Assembly (NCBI GenBank): GCA_949752795.1
Contig: OX457062.1
Coordinates: 88,091,777 to 88,155,776 of the forward strand
Direction: 5' to 3'
DNA length: 64,000 nt
From: Hyperoodon ampullatus
Taxonomy: Eukaryota; Chordata; Mammalia; Artiodactyla; Ziphiidae
Positions 33,354 through 45,137 of this stretch are shown here, piece after piece. Every line of letters begins with the position of its first letter. Position 1 is the first letter of the stretch. The notes beneath the pieces are model-generated. The model was not told the origin of the DNA and did not search any database. It saw only the letters and a program-made list of their open reading frames with translations. Both the position numbers and the translations under genes were made by a program.

Positions 33354-34527
33354 TTGATCATGGTGTATGATCCTTTAATGTGTTGTTGCATTCTGTTTTC
33401 TAGTATTTTGTTGAGGATTTTGCATCTATATTCATCTACATTCAATAAATATATTCATATATTTCTTTTTTTAGTATCTTTTTCTCGTTTTGGTATCAGG
33501 GTGATGGTGGCCTCATAGAATGAGTTTCAGAGTGTTCCTTCCTCTGCAAGTTTTTGGAAGAGTTTGAGAAAGATGGGTGTTAACTCTTCTCTAAATGTTT
33601 GATAGAATTAACCTATGAAGCCATCTGGTCATGGACTTTTGTTTCTTGGAAGATTTTTAATCACAGTTTCAATGTCATTACTTGTGATTGGTCTGTTCAT
33701 ATTTTCTATTTCTTCCTGGTTCAGTCTTGGAAAGTTATACCTTTCTAAGAATGTGTCCATTTCTTCCAGGTTGTCCATTCTATTGGCATAGAGTTGCTTG
33801 TAGTAGTCTCTTAGGATGCTTTGTATTTCTGTGGTGTCTGTTGTAACTTCTCCTTTTTCATTTCTTATTTTATTGATTTGAACCCTCTCCCTCTTTTTCT
33901 TGATGAGTCTGGCTAATGGTTTATCAATTTTGTTTATCTTCTCAAAGAACCAGCTTTTAGTTTTATTGATCTTTGCTATTGTTTTCTTTGTTTCAATTTC
34001 ATTTATTTCTGCTCTGATCTTTATGATATCTTTCCTTCTACTAACTTTGGGTTTTGTTTATTCTTCTTTCTCTTGTTCCTTTAGGTGTAAGGTTAGATTG
34101 TTTATTTGAGATTTTTCTTGTTTCTTGAGGTAGGATTGTATTGCTATAAATTTCCCTCTTAGAACAGCTTTTGCTGCATCCCATAGGTTTTGGGTTGTCG
34201 TTTTTTCATTGTAGTTTGTCTCTAGGTATTTTTTGATTTCTTCCATTACCTATTGGTTATTTAGTAATGTATTTTTTAGCTTTCATGTGTTTGTATTTTT
34301 TACGTTTTTTTCCCCTGTAATTGATTTCTAATCTCATAGCATCATGGTCAGAAAAGATGCTTGATATGATTTCAATTTTCTAAATTTACTGAGGTTTGCT
34401 TTGTGACCCAAGATGTGATCTATCCTGGAGAATGTTCCATGTGCACTTGAGAAGAATGTGTAATCTGCTGTTTTTGGATGGAATGTCCTATAACTATCAA
34501 TTAAATCTACCTAGTCTATTGTGTCAT

Positions 34528-35025
34528 TTAAAGCTTGTCTTTCCTTATTAATTTTCTGTTTGGATGATCTGTCCATTGGTGTGAGGTGTTAAAATCCCCC
34601 ACTATTATTGTGTTACTGTTGACTTCCTCTTTTATAGCTGTTAGCAGTTGCCTTATGTATTCAGGTGCTCCTATGTTGGGTTCATATATATTCATAATTG
34701 TTATAGCTTCTTCTTGGATTGATCCCTTGATCATTATGTAGTGTCCTTCCTTGTCTCTTGTAACATTCTTTATTTTAAGGTCTATTTTATCTTCTATGAG
34801 TATTGTTACTCCAGCTTTCTTTTGATTTCCATTTGCATGGAATATCTTTTTCCATCCCCTCACTTTCAGTCTGTATGTGTCCCTAGGTCTGAAGTGGGTC
34901 TCTTGTAGACAGCATATATATGGGTTTTGTTTTTGTATCCATTCAGCAAACCTGTGTCCTTTGGTTGGAGCATTTAATCCATTCACGTTTAAGGTAATTA
35001 TCGATATGTATGTCCGTATTACCAA
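34528..35025 (-). pseudogene. L1 ORF2 endonuclease fragment
   Basis: A 165-residue frame with the apurinic-type endonuclease order: ITLNVNGLNAPTKGHR at the N-terminus, the QETHFRPRDTYRLKVRGW block with the catalytic glutamate, GVTILIEDKIDLKIK, and GDFNTSHQ with the catalytic Asp-Asn pair. The frame ends early at KLIRKDKL by frameshift or stop. In full elements this domain nicks the target DNA for insertion; here it is a relic of the L1 at 31737-36930. Confidence 0.92.
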
Positions 35026-35260
35026 TTTCTCAATTGTTATGGGTTTGTTTCTGTAGGTCCTTTTCTTCTTTTGTTTTTCCCACTTAGAGAAGTTCCTTTA
35101 GCATTTGTTGTAGAGCTGGTTTTGTGGTGCTGAATTCTCTTAGCTTTTGCTTCTCTGTAAAGCTTTTGATTTCTCTATCAAATCTGAATGAGCTACCTGC
35201 TGGGTAGAGTAACCTTTGTTGTAGGTTCTTCCCTTTCATCACTTTTAATATATCATGCCA

Positions 35261-35941
35261 CTACCTTCTGGCTTGTAGAGTTTCTGCTGGGAAATCAGCT
35301 GTTAACCTTATGGGAGTTCCCTTGTATGTTGTCATTTTTCCCTTTTTGGCTTTCAATAATTTTTCTTTGTCTTTAATTTTTTTCAATTTGATTACTATGT
35401 GTCTCGGCGTGTTTCTCCTTGGGTTTATCCTGCCTGGGACTCTCTGCACTTCCTGGACTTGGCTGTCTATTTCCTTTCCCATGTTAGGGAAGTTTTCGAC
35501 TATAATCTCTTCAAATATTTTCTCAGGTCTTTTCTTTCTCTCTTCTCCTTCTGGGACCCCTATAATGTGAATGTTGTTGCATTTAATGTTGTCCCAGAAG
35601 TCTCTTAGGCTGTCTTCATTTCTTTTCATTCTGTTGTCTTTATTCTGTTCCAAGGCAGTGAATTCCTCCATTCTGTTTTCCAGGTCCCTTATCCATTCTT
35701 CTGCCTCAGTTATTCTGCTACTGATTCCTTCTACTGTATTTTTCATTTCAGTTATTGTATTGTTCATCTCTGTTTGTTTGTTCTTTAATTTTTCTAGGAG
35801 TTTGTTCTTTAATTCTTCTAGGTCTTTGTTAAACATTATTTGCATCTTCTTGATCTTTGCCTGCATTATTTTTCTGAGGTCCTGGATCATCTTTACTATC
35901 ATTATTCTGAATTCTTTTTCTGGAAGGTTGCCTATCTCCAC
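35261..35941 (-). pseudogene. L1 ORF1 fragment with one premature stop
   Basis: A 226-residue frame. Residues about 10-110 are a charged, heptad-like coiled coil (LEELKNKLLEKLKNKQTEM and following). An RNA-recognition region has NIHIIGVPEGEERKK near 130, and the C-terminal domain has TPRHIVIKLKKIKDKEKLL near 183. In L1 this protein trimerises and coats L1 RNA. The frame ends at ...LQARR with TAG where the related copy at 44800-44830 and other L1s read GAG-TGG, so a single G-to-T change likely made the stop. The same frame looks open for some distance after it. Confidence 0.92.
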
Positions 35942-36930
35942 TTCATTTAGTTGTTTTTCTGGTGTTTTATCTTGTTACTTCATCTGGTACATAGCCCTCT
36001 GCCATTTAATCTTGTCTATCTTTCTATGAATGTGTTTTTTGTTGCACAGGCTGCAGGACTGTAGTTCTTCTTGCTTCTGCTGTCTGCTCTCTAGTGGATG
36101 AGGCTGTCTAAGGGGCTTGTGCAAGTTTCCTGATGGGAGGGACTGGGGGTAGTTAGAGCTGGTTGTTGCTCTGGTGGGCAGAGCTCACTAAAACTTTAAT
36201 CTGCTTGTCTGCTGATGGGTGAGTCTGGGTTCCCTCCCTGCTGGTTGTTTGGCCTGAGGCGATCCAACACTGGAGCCTACCCAACTCTTTGTTGGGGCTA
36301 ATGGCAGACTCTGGGAGGGCTTACGCCAAGGAGTACTTCCCAGAACATCTGCGGCCAGTGTCCTTGTCTTCTCAATGAGCCACAGCCACTCCCTGCCTCT
36401 GCAGGAGAGCCTCCAACAGTAGCAGGTAGGTCTGGTTCAGTCTCCTATGGGGTCACTGCTCCTTCCCCTGGGTCCCAATGTGCACACTACTTTGTGTGTG
36501 CCCTCCAAGAGTGGAGTCTCTGTTTCCCACAGTCCTGTTGGAGTCCTGCAATGAAATCCCACTAAGCTTCGAAGTCTGATTCTCTAGGAATTCCTTCTCT
36601 CATTGCTGGACCCCCAGGTTGGGAAGCCTGATGTGGGCCTCAGAAATTTCACTCCAGTGGGTGTAAGTGCTATACCCATTTCTGTGGTATAAGTGTTCTC
36701 CAGTTTGTGAGTCATCCACCTAGCAGTTATGGGATTTGTTTTTATTGTGATTGTGCCCCTCCTACCTTCTCACTGTGCCTTCTCCTTTGTCTTTGGATGT
36801 GGGGTATCTTTTTATGTGAGTTCCAGTGTCTTCCTGTCAGTGATTATTCAGCGGTTAGTTGTGATTCCAGTGCTCTTGCAAAAGGGAGTGAGCGCACATC
36901 CTTCTACTCCGCCATCTTGAACCAATCTCC

Positions 36931-37089
36931 ATTGTGGTTATTTATTGTTATTTTATTTTTTTTTATTGCGTTGGGTGTTCATTGCTGCACGTGGGCTTTC
37001 TCTAGGTGTGGCTAGCGGGGGCTACCCTTTGTTGTGGTGTGTGGTGGCCTCTCTCATTGTGGAGCAAGGGTTCTCGGTGCATGCTTCAG
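36931..37089 (-). mobile_element. CHR SINE, 5'-truncated, interrupted by L1
   Basis: Reversed CHR body: 'gcgttgggtgttcattgctg', 'acgtgggctttctctaggtg', 'gctagcgggggctaccctt' and 'attgtggagcaagggttctc'. The tRNA-like head is missing. The A-rich tail region (TTTATT repeats) is the point where the L1 of 31737-36930 inserted, so part of the tail lies left of the L1 (31717-31736) and part right of it (36931-36960). The 3' body here is the long form, as at 51882 and 57030. Confidence 0.85.
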
Positions 37090-37235
37090 TCACAATATTA
37101 CATTTAATCCTCCAAAGTCATATGATAGATCATATTACTATGCCCATTATAAAGATTAAGAAACTGAAGCTTCAAAAGAAGTAGTAAACTCGCCTTAACT
37201 TGAACAACTAACAAGTGAGTGTCTGATTCCAGTGT
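37090..37235 (-). mobile_element. MIR SINE, right half of a split copy
   Basis: 'Acatttaatcctccaaagtc', 'tatgcccattataaagatta', 'agaaactgaagcttcaaaag' and 'acaagtgagtgtctgattcc' continue the reversed MIR begun at 31640, with the target site partly repeated. Confidence 0.8.
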
Positions 37236-37300
37236 TTAAATGTAATAGGATAACCAGAGATGTCCTGAAGAATTCCATGACATTCTCTACAAGGCTGGAT

Positions 37301-37420
37301 ACTTAATTTGCAGGGCCAACTGTAAATAAAAATGCAAGGTACCTTGTTCATAAATTATAATTTCAAGATTACAATAACAGAGCATTAAACCAAACAAGGT
37401 TCCAGACCCACGAGGTCAGG
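37301..37420 (+). repeat. Copy 2 of the unnamed interspersed repeat
   Basis: This is the counterpart of 20627-20805. It keeps about 30 extra bases in the middle ('aaggtaccttgttcataaat') that copy 1 lacks, and its right end is shorter. The differences suggest two independent old insertions and not a recent local duplication. Confidence 0.65.
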
Positions 37421-39264
37421 TCTGGTTTTCTGATTCATCATACAATCTTTATCCTACAGGCTTAACTTCCCCAAGGACAAAGATTTTTAATTGTGAAGAA
37501 TTTGTTTATTTTTTTATTCAATCTCCTTAATTTTGTTAGGAGATTTTGATTCCATCTGCATCTTTAAATTGGAAGAAGCAAGCCTTGGCCAAATGGTAGG
37601 GTGAGAAGAATTGGACTGACTCCTACCAGCCAGAAAAAGCCAGGCTTCTGAAATAATGACATTTACTCGAGCTTCAATGTAAGAGTCCCTTAAACATGTT
37701 TTTTCTTCTGAGAGAAAAAAAAAAAACAAAAAAACTAAAAGAACAAAATAAAAGAAAAAAATGCTCAGAGAAAGGAAAAATACAACTCCTTTCTGGCAAG
37801 AAAGATCCACCACTCTGGACTCTGCAAAATAAAAGTGATGGTCATGACTGCCTAAGCTGTTCTGTGCCCCAGACTCATGAGAAGATTTTATAATACAAAC
37901 CCACTGCCTTTTGACAGCCATCACATTTGCTGAGATTTGGGCTTTAAGGATGCTGTGTATTATTACATGAGTATTATCTTTAATGCACAGTAGTGCTGTA
38001 TTTTGAGTGGAGCCATCTAGGTTGATAGAATATGGTACCAATACCACATGTTGTCTGTATTGTATTTATTCATTTATTTTATCAAATATATTCCTTGGGT
38101 TCCTTGTGCTGTGACAGCTAGAAACTCTTACAAAATTTAAGGGACACATATATTATCTATAGCTGCTCACAACTATTGGCACTAAAACTCTAGTTACTGC
38201 CACACCACAGGACTTTCTTTTACTAGATTTATCAGAAGTCGGGTTAGTTATTGAATCATATCTTTCTGGCCTCCGGTTCCTAAAGCATCCTAGAGGTTGA
38301 GAGTCCAGCCAGCCCAAGAAGCCCAAAGGAGCTATTAGGGCATAAATCTTAATACAGAAAGCATTACTAAAATCAATAGGATTTGGCAGGTGCTGTCATA
38401 TATCAAAGAATGCAGAAAACAGGAAAGAAGTAGTCATTGCCCTCTGTGACTTTACACCACATTTCATTCACCTGTCACTCAAGCTAGTCTGTGAGTCGGG
38501 AAATGTTCTTGCCTTGTTCCTGGAGTGACTATATATTATGGGTTTTCTGGGACAGCCTCAATTTCAAGTACTGTGTCCTGTTGTCCCCATAAGTGTATTT
38601 GGACTTGTCAGATTTGGACTTGTGACCTGATTTTTTGGTAGAGAAAATATGTTCTCTGTGATTGCTTCTCATCACATCTGTAGTGGAATTGGGTTGTGGA
38701 AACTTGCATGAGTTTTTAAACCTAGCTGGGCCTCAAAATTTCTTACCTGAAAGCTGTTGGGAAAGTGAAGGGGCTGTACAGATCCTGTTATTTCCAAGTT
38801 TTTTTAAAGCACTAGAACAGGTTTTAAACAGTATCTTATATGGAACCACAATATATGATACGGATGAAAATGGAAATGATGTGGTTGAAGTGGGTGACTC
38901 ACCCAGATGCATACCTGAGAAGTGCCCTCTAATGCATTTCCTTTGAAACCTCAGCCTCTGAAACATGCAGTTTGAAAATCCTTGGACTGATGATCTCTAA
39001 ATCCCCCAACTCTAATGAAGGCAGCAGAACCCTGTAAAGTGTACTGAGCTCAAAGGTGGTGGGTGGTCAGGTAGGAGAAAAGCTGGACGGAGATACGGAG
39101 GTGAGTAAGCACAGCTCCTCAGAGGGGCTCTTGTGCAACACACAGATGATCACAGCTGTAACTAAGTGTCACTGGTCCATTGTCCAGTGTGTTCAGTCAC
39201 TAGAGAAATGACTTGTGATTTTCTTGGAGGTGAAATGGATATCTTGGTGCAGATTAATGGAAAG
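37421..39264. other. Unique sequence, nothing certain
   Basis: About 1.8 kb. An A-rich low-complexity stretch is at 37705-37765. 38055-38120 faintly resembles a reversed L2 end. The 177-residue frame at 37514-38047 crosses the A-rich stretch on the opposite strand and codes for poly-Phe/Leu, which marks it as an artefact. Confidence 0.45.
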
Positions 39265-39395
39265 TTGTTTGTTTGGGCATGAAAAGATTTGAGTTCTGGT
39301 CTTGGTTCTGTCACAAATGGGTTTGGCAAGTCATCTGATCTTCTTGGAGGTCCAATTTCTAAAATTATAGAACTGTTCATTTGTAATATGTGATC
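39265..39395 (+). mobile_element. MIR SINE fragment
   Basis: 'Ttgagttctggtcttggttctg', 'tcacaaatgggtttggcaag' and 'tccaatttctaaaattatag'. Confidence 0.65.
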
Positions 39396-40379
39396 AGAAA
39401 GATCTCTTCGACTTAACAAATTCAATGATTGCACTAAGAGAAGTAAAAAAAAAAACGTATTAGGAATTCATCCCCATTTCTTAATCTAAGGAGGGAGAAA
39501 TAACAGTATGTATAATTATTTTTTTCTCATTTTCACCCCAATCCAACTCTCAGCTCTGTTCTATTATGTTGTACATTCTGGTTGCCCTTGCCTGAGGTTC
39601 AAGAAATATAAACAGCAATTTCACCAGGAAAAAAAATGGTAATTATCTCATACATGGTAGAAGACAAAGAGAAAAAAGCACATGGCTTGGATTCAGATAA
39701 ACTTGGCCTCCCATATCCACCTGCCACTGAGAGAACCTTGGAAGAGGGTCAATGATCTCTAAGGATTCTCCCCAATTAAAGTGTTCACATCTAAAGAGAA
39801 AGATAATTTAGTAATTGAAGGGCAATCTTCAAAACAGATTCAGGAGCATTACCTTATTCACACATTAGTGGGAAGACTTTAGATATTCCAGCTTTAACTG
39901 TCACTTGCTATAGTCCATGGCAGCTGACACTGGACCATCCAGTGCATCCAAGACCTAGATAGAATTCACACAAGAATGGTAGCCCTGGATTGCCTTATCT
40001 CAATTCCCATTCTCTTCGATTTTATGAAGTGGAAACATTTTGCCAAATATTATTAAATAATAGACACTGGTGTTATCAACAAACCCAATCCTCAGTCAAT
40101 TCTTGTTCTTGCTAATGAACGGCAGAGTCCAAAAACCAAATGTAGAAACTCAGAAACTGAATATGTGACTGAAAGATATTTTCCCTCAAGGCCATCTGCT
40201 AACATGATGTGCTTTAGAATCATTCATAAAATTCCTTGTGCTTACGTGTGAAAGTTTATACATGGAACACACAGTGCTCATAAATGGGTGGTGGTTTTAA
40301 AAAGGTCCCTCCAAATACTCGTGGACCTCTGTGACTTCTTAGTGTGTCTATGAGCTTGCACAGGCTAGAGGAGACCTAA
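39396..40379. other. Mostly unique sequence
   Basis: About 980 bp. 39675-39745 could be part of another MIR ('catggcttggattcagataa', 'acctgccactgagagaacct'), but I am unsure. No gene seen. Confidence 0.45.
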
Positions 40380-40548
40380 AACAGTTTCTCAAACACTAAT
40401 GTGTTTCTGAATCACTTGGGGAACCTTGATAAAACAGAGAGTCGGACTCAGTAGGTCTGGGGATGGGCCAAGATGCTGCATTGCTAACAAGCTCTCGAGT
40501 GATCCTGATGTGATTGCTCTATAAACAAAACTTTGAGGAGCAAGGTCC
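40380..40548. mobile_element. MER5A hAT-Charlie element
   Basis: It starts ACAGTTTCTCAAACACTAATG and ends near 'aactttgaggagcaagg', with internal 'ctgaatcacttggggaacct', 'actcagtaggtctggggatg' and 'gctaacaagctctcgagtga'. The full length of about 170-190 bp is kept. Confidence 0.8.
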
Positions 40549-40624
40549 CAAGAGTTTGCCAATTCTATGTGTCAGAGGAGATACAACTAACTACCATTAT
40601 TATAAATTATTTTGACATGCGGAC

Positions 40625-40830
40625 TCTATAGCTAGACTGTCTGGTTTCAAGTCCAAGATCTTTCTCTTACCATCAATGTGACTTGGGCAAACTCTCCACC
40701 TCTCTGCCTCTTAATTTCCTCATGTTGTCATAAGTAACACAAAGTTTATGTGTGTACTATGATGCACAGAGAACTGCCTGACACACAGGGACACACTCAG
40801 ACGTTACTAGTTGTTATTACTCCAAGGGTA
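40625..40830 (+). mobile_element. MIR SINE fossil
   Basis: 'Ctgtctggtttcaagtccaag', 'aatgtgacttgggcaaactc', 'tgcctcttaatttcctcatg', 'gaactgcctgacacacag' and a final 'ttgttattactcc'. Confidence 0.82.
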
Positions 40831-41304
40831 GACTTTTTAAACCTCCACTGAAATACTGGGAGGATTATGAGGAGTCAGGAACCCAGGGTTGAAGAATACA
40901 TATTTATTGATGCTTCTTTATTCAGGAAATGATTTAAGACAGCTGGTTGTTAATTGCTTTCCTCAAGTATCCATATCTATAACAGCTGACATGAATACTA
41001 ATATATAAATATAGACTTGAAAATAACTAGGCATGTGTGTATCTCAAAAGATTATACACCTCAGGTAAATCATCAGCAGTTAGTATTGTTAACTGGCAAA
41101 TATTAAAGTCATTTAATTGATGGTATGGATTGAAGTATAAATTTACTGTATTTGGCTGATTTTCTGAAATTTTGCATTCTTTGGATTTCAGTTAGGGTTA
41201 GGGTTTGAGATTGAGTTTGGTTTCAGTAAAAACTGAGAAACAGACTATGTGGGTATGTGCGTGTGTGTTTTCTGCTACAGTCACTTAATTTTCTTACTAT
41301 TGAG
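40831..41304. other. Unique sequence, nothing recognised
   Basis: About 470 bp. Two TTAGGG units at 41193-41205 are too few to call an interstitial telomere. Confidence 0.5.
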
Positions 41305-41313
41305 ATCATATGA

Positions 41314-41507
41314 CTGGGACTTCCCTGGTGGTTCAGTGGTTAAGACTTCGCCTTCCAATGCAGGGGGTGAGATTCGATTCCTGGTTGGGGAACTAAGATC
41401 CCACATGCCTCGTGGCCAAAATACCAAAACATAAAACAGAAGCAATATTGTAACAAATTTAATAAAGACTTTAAAAATGGTCCACATCCAAAAAATACTT
41501 TTAAAAA
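41314..41507 (+). mobile_element. CHR-1 type SINE
   Basis: Starts at GGGACTTCCCTGGTGGTTCAG; the body ends 'ataaagactttaaaaatgg', then 'tccacatccaaaaaatac'. A 9-bp target repeat, ATCATATGA, is at 41305-41313 and 41508-41516. It is the same subtype as 13850-14041, on the other strand. The B-box-like GATTCGATTCC is well kept. Confidence 0.92.
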
Positions 41508-41516
41508 ATCATATGA

Positions 41517-42138
41517 GGAATGTTATGTCCAGTTACATATTAAGTATGAATACCTCTGGGGTAAAATCCTGGATGAAAGGATCCAAAAGACTCTGAAAAA
41601 CATTACATTTGAGGAGTGAGGATGTGGATGGGAGAACCTAGGTAGACTAAGGGAACTTTTGACTATGGATGGGATTTCTGTGTAGGCAAAATGTTATGAA
41701 TGTGGTTTCCCTGAACAAATATATAATGTATCTGAGGCATCAGGACCTGGAGGCTAAAGCATACTTCTAGGAACACTAAATCCCTTTACCAATCCTCACT
41801 ACTGATCTACGACATGGTTACTTTGAAATCATTTCATCTCTCCTGTTCCTCATGTGCACAGGAAGGATTAAAGATACCCATCTCACCTCAGCAAAGCTCT
41901 GGCACAAACTAATTATGGTTTATAAATGGTTGCAAAGGACTATCACCAAGAAGTGTATATGACAAGGGGATGTTTACACACACCGATGCCCCAGTTGGAA
42001 CATAGGTAAATGCCAGAGAAAATTGATGACAAGTATCACAAGGCAAAGTGTTTACTCTAGGAGTGAGGAAGAGGTGGTATCCTGCAGGAAGATGAGAAAT
42101 AGTTTAGCAGACAGGCAGTTGGAATCTGTGAGTTAAAA
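41517..42138. other. Unique sequence, nothing recognised
   Basis: About 620 bp with no repeat or gene seen. Confidence 0.5.
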
Positions 42139-44199
42139 TGAAATGGTGGGGGACCTTCAAGATGGAGGAGGAGTAAGACATTGAAATCACCTTCCTTCTC
42201 ACAAATATGTCAGAAATACATCTACACGTGGAACAACTCCTACAGGACATCTACTGAATGCTGGCAGAAGACCTCAGATTTCCCAAAAGGCAAAAAACTC
42301 CCCACGTACCTGGGTAGGGCAAAAGAAAAAAGAATAAACAGAGACAAAAGGATAGGGATGGGACCTGCACCAGTGGGAGGGAGCCGTGAAGGAGGAAAGG
42401 TTTCCACACACTAGAAGCCCTTCGTGGGTGGAGACTGCGGGTGGTGGAGGGGGGAAGCTTTGGAGCTGCAGAGGAAAGCACAGCAACAGGGTTGCAGAGG
42501 GCAAAGCAGAGAGATGTCCCCACAGAGGATCGGTGCCGACTAGCACTCACCAGCCTGAGAGGCTTGACTGCTTGCCCACCAGGAAGGGCGGGAGCTGGGA
42601 GCTGAGGCTTGGGCTTCGGAGGTCAGATCCCAGGGAGAGGAATGTGGTTGACTGCGCAAACACAGCCTGAAGGGGGCTAGTGAGCCACGGCTGGCCGGGA
42701 GGGAGTCCAGGAAAAAGTCTGGACTTGCCTAAGAGGCATGGGACCACTGTTTCAGGGTGCACGAGGAGAGGTAATTCCTTTCCTGTGTCTCGACAGAAGG
42801 CAGAGCTCCAGAGACAGGCATGAGCTGTGGCTATCAGCTCAGACACCGGAGACGAACATGAAACTCTAAAGCTGCTGCTGCAGCCCCCAAGAATCCTGTG
42901 TGTAAGAACAGGTCACTATCCACACCCCCCAGGAGCCTGTGCAGCCCACCACTTCCAGGGTCCCATGATCCAGAGACAACTTCCCCGGGAGAACACACGG
43001 TGCACCTCAGGCTGTTGCAATGTCACGCTGGCCTCTGCCACTGCAGGTTCGCCCCAAATTCCAAATATAACTACCGTACCCCTCCCTCCCCACGGCATGA
43101 GTGAGCCAGAGCCCCGTAATCAACTGCTACTTTAACCCCATCCTATCTGGGCAGGAAAAGAAGCCTGAGGTTAACCTACATGCAGAGGTGGGGCCAAATC
43201 CAAAGCTGAACCCTGGGAGCTGTGCGAGCAAAGAAGAGAAAGGGAAATCTCTCCCAGCAGCCTCATGAGCAACAGATTAAATACCCACAATCAACCTGAG
43301 GTACCCTGCATCTGTGGAATACCTGAATAGAAAACAAATCCACCCAAAATTGAGGCGGTGGACTTTGGGAGCAACTGTAGACTAGGGGTTTGCTATCTGT
43401 GACTGACTTGTTTCTGATTTTTATGTTTATCTTAGTATAGTTGTTAGCACTTGTTTTCATTGGTGGATTTGTTTATTGGTTTGGTTGCTCTCTTCTTTTT
43501 TAAAATTACTTTTTATTTTAATAATTTGAAAAATATTTTTATTTTAATTATTTAATTTAATTAATTAATTAATTTATTTTCTTTTCTTCTCCTTTTTCTT
43601 CTGAGCCTTGTGGCTGTCAGGGTCTTGGTGCTCCGGCCTGGTGTCAGGCCTGAGACTCTGAGGTGGAAGAGCCGAGTTCAGGACATTGGACCAACAGAGA
43701 CCTCCCGGCCCCATGTAATATCAATCGTCGAGAGCCCTCCCAGAGTTCTCCATCTCAATGCTAAGACCCAGCTCCTTTCAATGACCAGCAAGCTCCAAGT
43801 GCTGGACACCCCGTGCCAAACAACTAGTAAGACAGGAACACAACCCCACCCCTTAGCAGAGAGGCTGCCTAAAATCATAATAAGCTCACAGACACCCCAA
43901 AACACACCACTGAACAAGGTCCTGCCCACCAGAAAGACAAGGTCCAGCCCCACCCACAAAAACACAGGCACCAGTCCCCTCCACCAGGAAGCCTACACAA
44001 CCCACTGAACCAACATTACCGACTGGGGGCAGACACCAAAAACAATGGTAACTCCAAACCTGTAGCCTATGAAAAGGAGACCCCAAACACAGTAAGTTCA
44101 GCAAAATGGGAAGACAGAGAAATATGCAGCAGATAAAAGAGCAAGGTAAAAACCTACCAGATCAAACAAATGCACAGAAAATAAGCAGTCTACCTGAAA

Positions 44200-44985
44200 A
44201 AGAACTCAGAGTGATGATAGTAAAGATGATCTAAAATCTTGGAAATAGAATGGAGAAAATACAAGAAACGTTTAACAAGGAACTAGAGGAACTAAAGGGC
44301 AAACAAACGATGATGAACAACACAATAAATAAAATTTAAAATTCTCTAGAAGAAATCAAGAGCAGAATAACTGAGGCAGAAGAACAGATAAGTGATCTGA
44401 AAGATAAAATAGTGGAAATAACTACTGCAGAGCAGAATAATGAAAAAAGAATGAAAAGAATTGAGGACAGTCTCAGAGACCTCTGGGACAACATTAAACA
44501 CACCAACATTTGAATAATAGGGATCCCAGAAGAAGAAGAGAAAAAGAAAGGGTCTGAGAAAATATTTGAAGATATTATAGCTGAAAACTTCCTTATATGA
44601 GGAAGGAAATAGTCAATCAAAGCCAGGAAGCACAGAGAGTCCCATACAGGATACATCCAAGGAGAAACATGGAAGACACATATTAATCAAACTATCAAAA
44701 ATTAAATACAAAGAAAAAATACTAAAAGCAGCAAGGGAAAAGCAACAAATAACATACAAGGGTATCCCCATAAGGTTAACAGCTGACCTTTCAGCAGAAA
44801 CTCTGCAAGCCAGAAGGGAGTGGCAGGACATATTTAAAGTGATGAAAGGGAAAAACCTACAATCAAGATTACTCTACCCAGCAAAGGTCTCTTTCAGATT
44901 CGAAGGAGAAATTAAAACCTTTACAGACAAGCAAAAGTTAAGAGAATTCAGCACCATCAAACCAGCTTTACAACAAATGTAAAGG
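44200..44985 (+). pseudogene. L1 ORF1 remnant
   Basis: The DNA follows L1 ORF1: the coiled-coil section near 44330-44420, 'gacctctgggacaacatt' near 44480, 'gggatcccagaagaagaag' at 44520, and the C-terminal region at 44760-44900 ('gccagaagggagtggcag'). Several in-frame stops (TGA near 44513, TGA near 44600) break it, so no long frame remains. Open frames on the opposite strand here are shadows. Confidence 0.85.
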
Positions 44986-45137
44986 AACTTCTCTAGGCAG
45001 GAAACACAAAAGAAGGAAAATACCTACAAAAATAAACCCAGAACAATTAAGAAAATGGTAAGAGGAACATATATATAGATAATTCCCTTAAATGTAAATG
45101 GATTAAATGCTCCAACCAAAAGACATAGACTGGCTGA

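Larger units (their letters stand above)
31737..36930 (-). mobile_element. Near full-length L1 with 5' UTR, internally deleted
   Basis: On the minus strand the element starts at GGAGATTGGTTCAAGATGGC (36930 downwards), a typical L1 5' end. It contains a 5' UTR of about 900 bp, ORF1 (to about 35050), ORF2 (to about 32070) and a 3' UTR ending in an A-rich tail at 31737. Around 32066 the 3' UTR joins directly to ORF2 sequence well upstream of its end, so the C-terminal part of ORF2 is deleted. The 3' UTR ('...aagaacctgttgtataaag') differs from those at 46140 and 62155, so this is another L1 lineage. It inserted into the tail of a CHR SINE whose remainder is at 36945-37089. Frames are broken, so it cannot move. 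Confidence 0.9.

Noticed and set aside
37514..38047. 177-residue open frame on the minus strand
   Set aside because: Includes a Phe/Leu run produced by the complementary A-rich stretch; no recognisable protein.
41193..41205. TTAGGG repeats resembling an interstitial telomere
   Set aside because: Only two full units; expected by chance in 64 kb.
43610..44008. 132-residue open frame on the plus strand
   Set aside because: Lies in the L1 5' UTR upstream of ORF1; not a known L1 protein.
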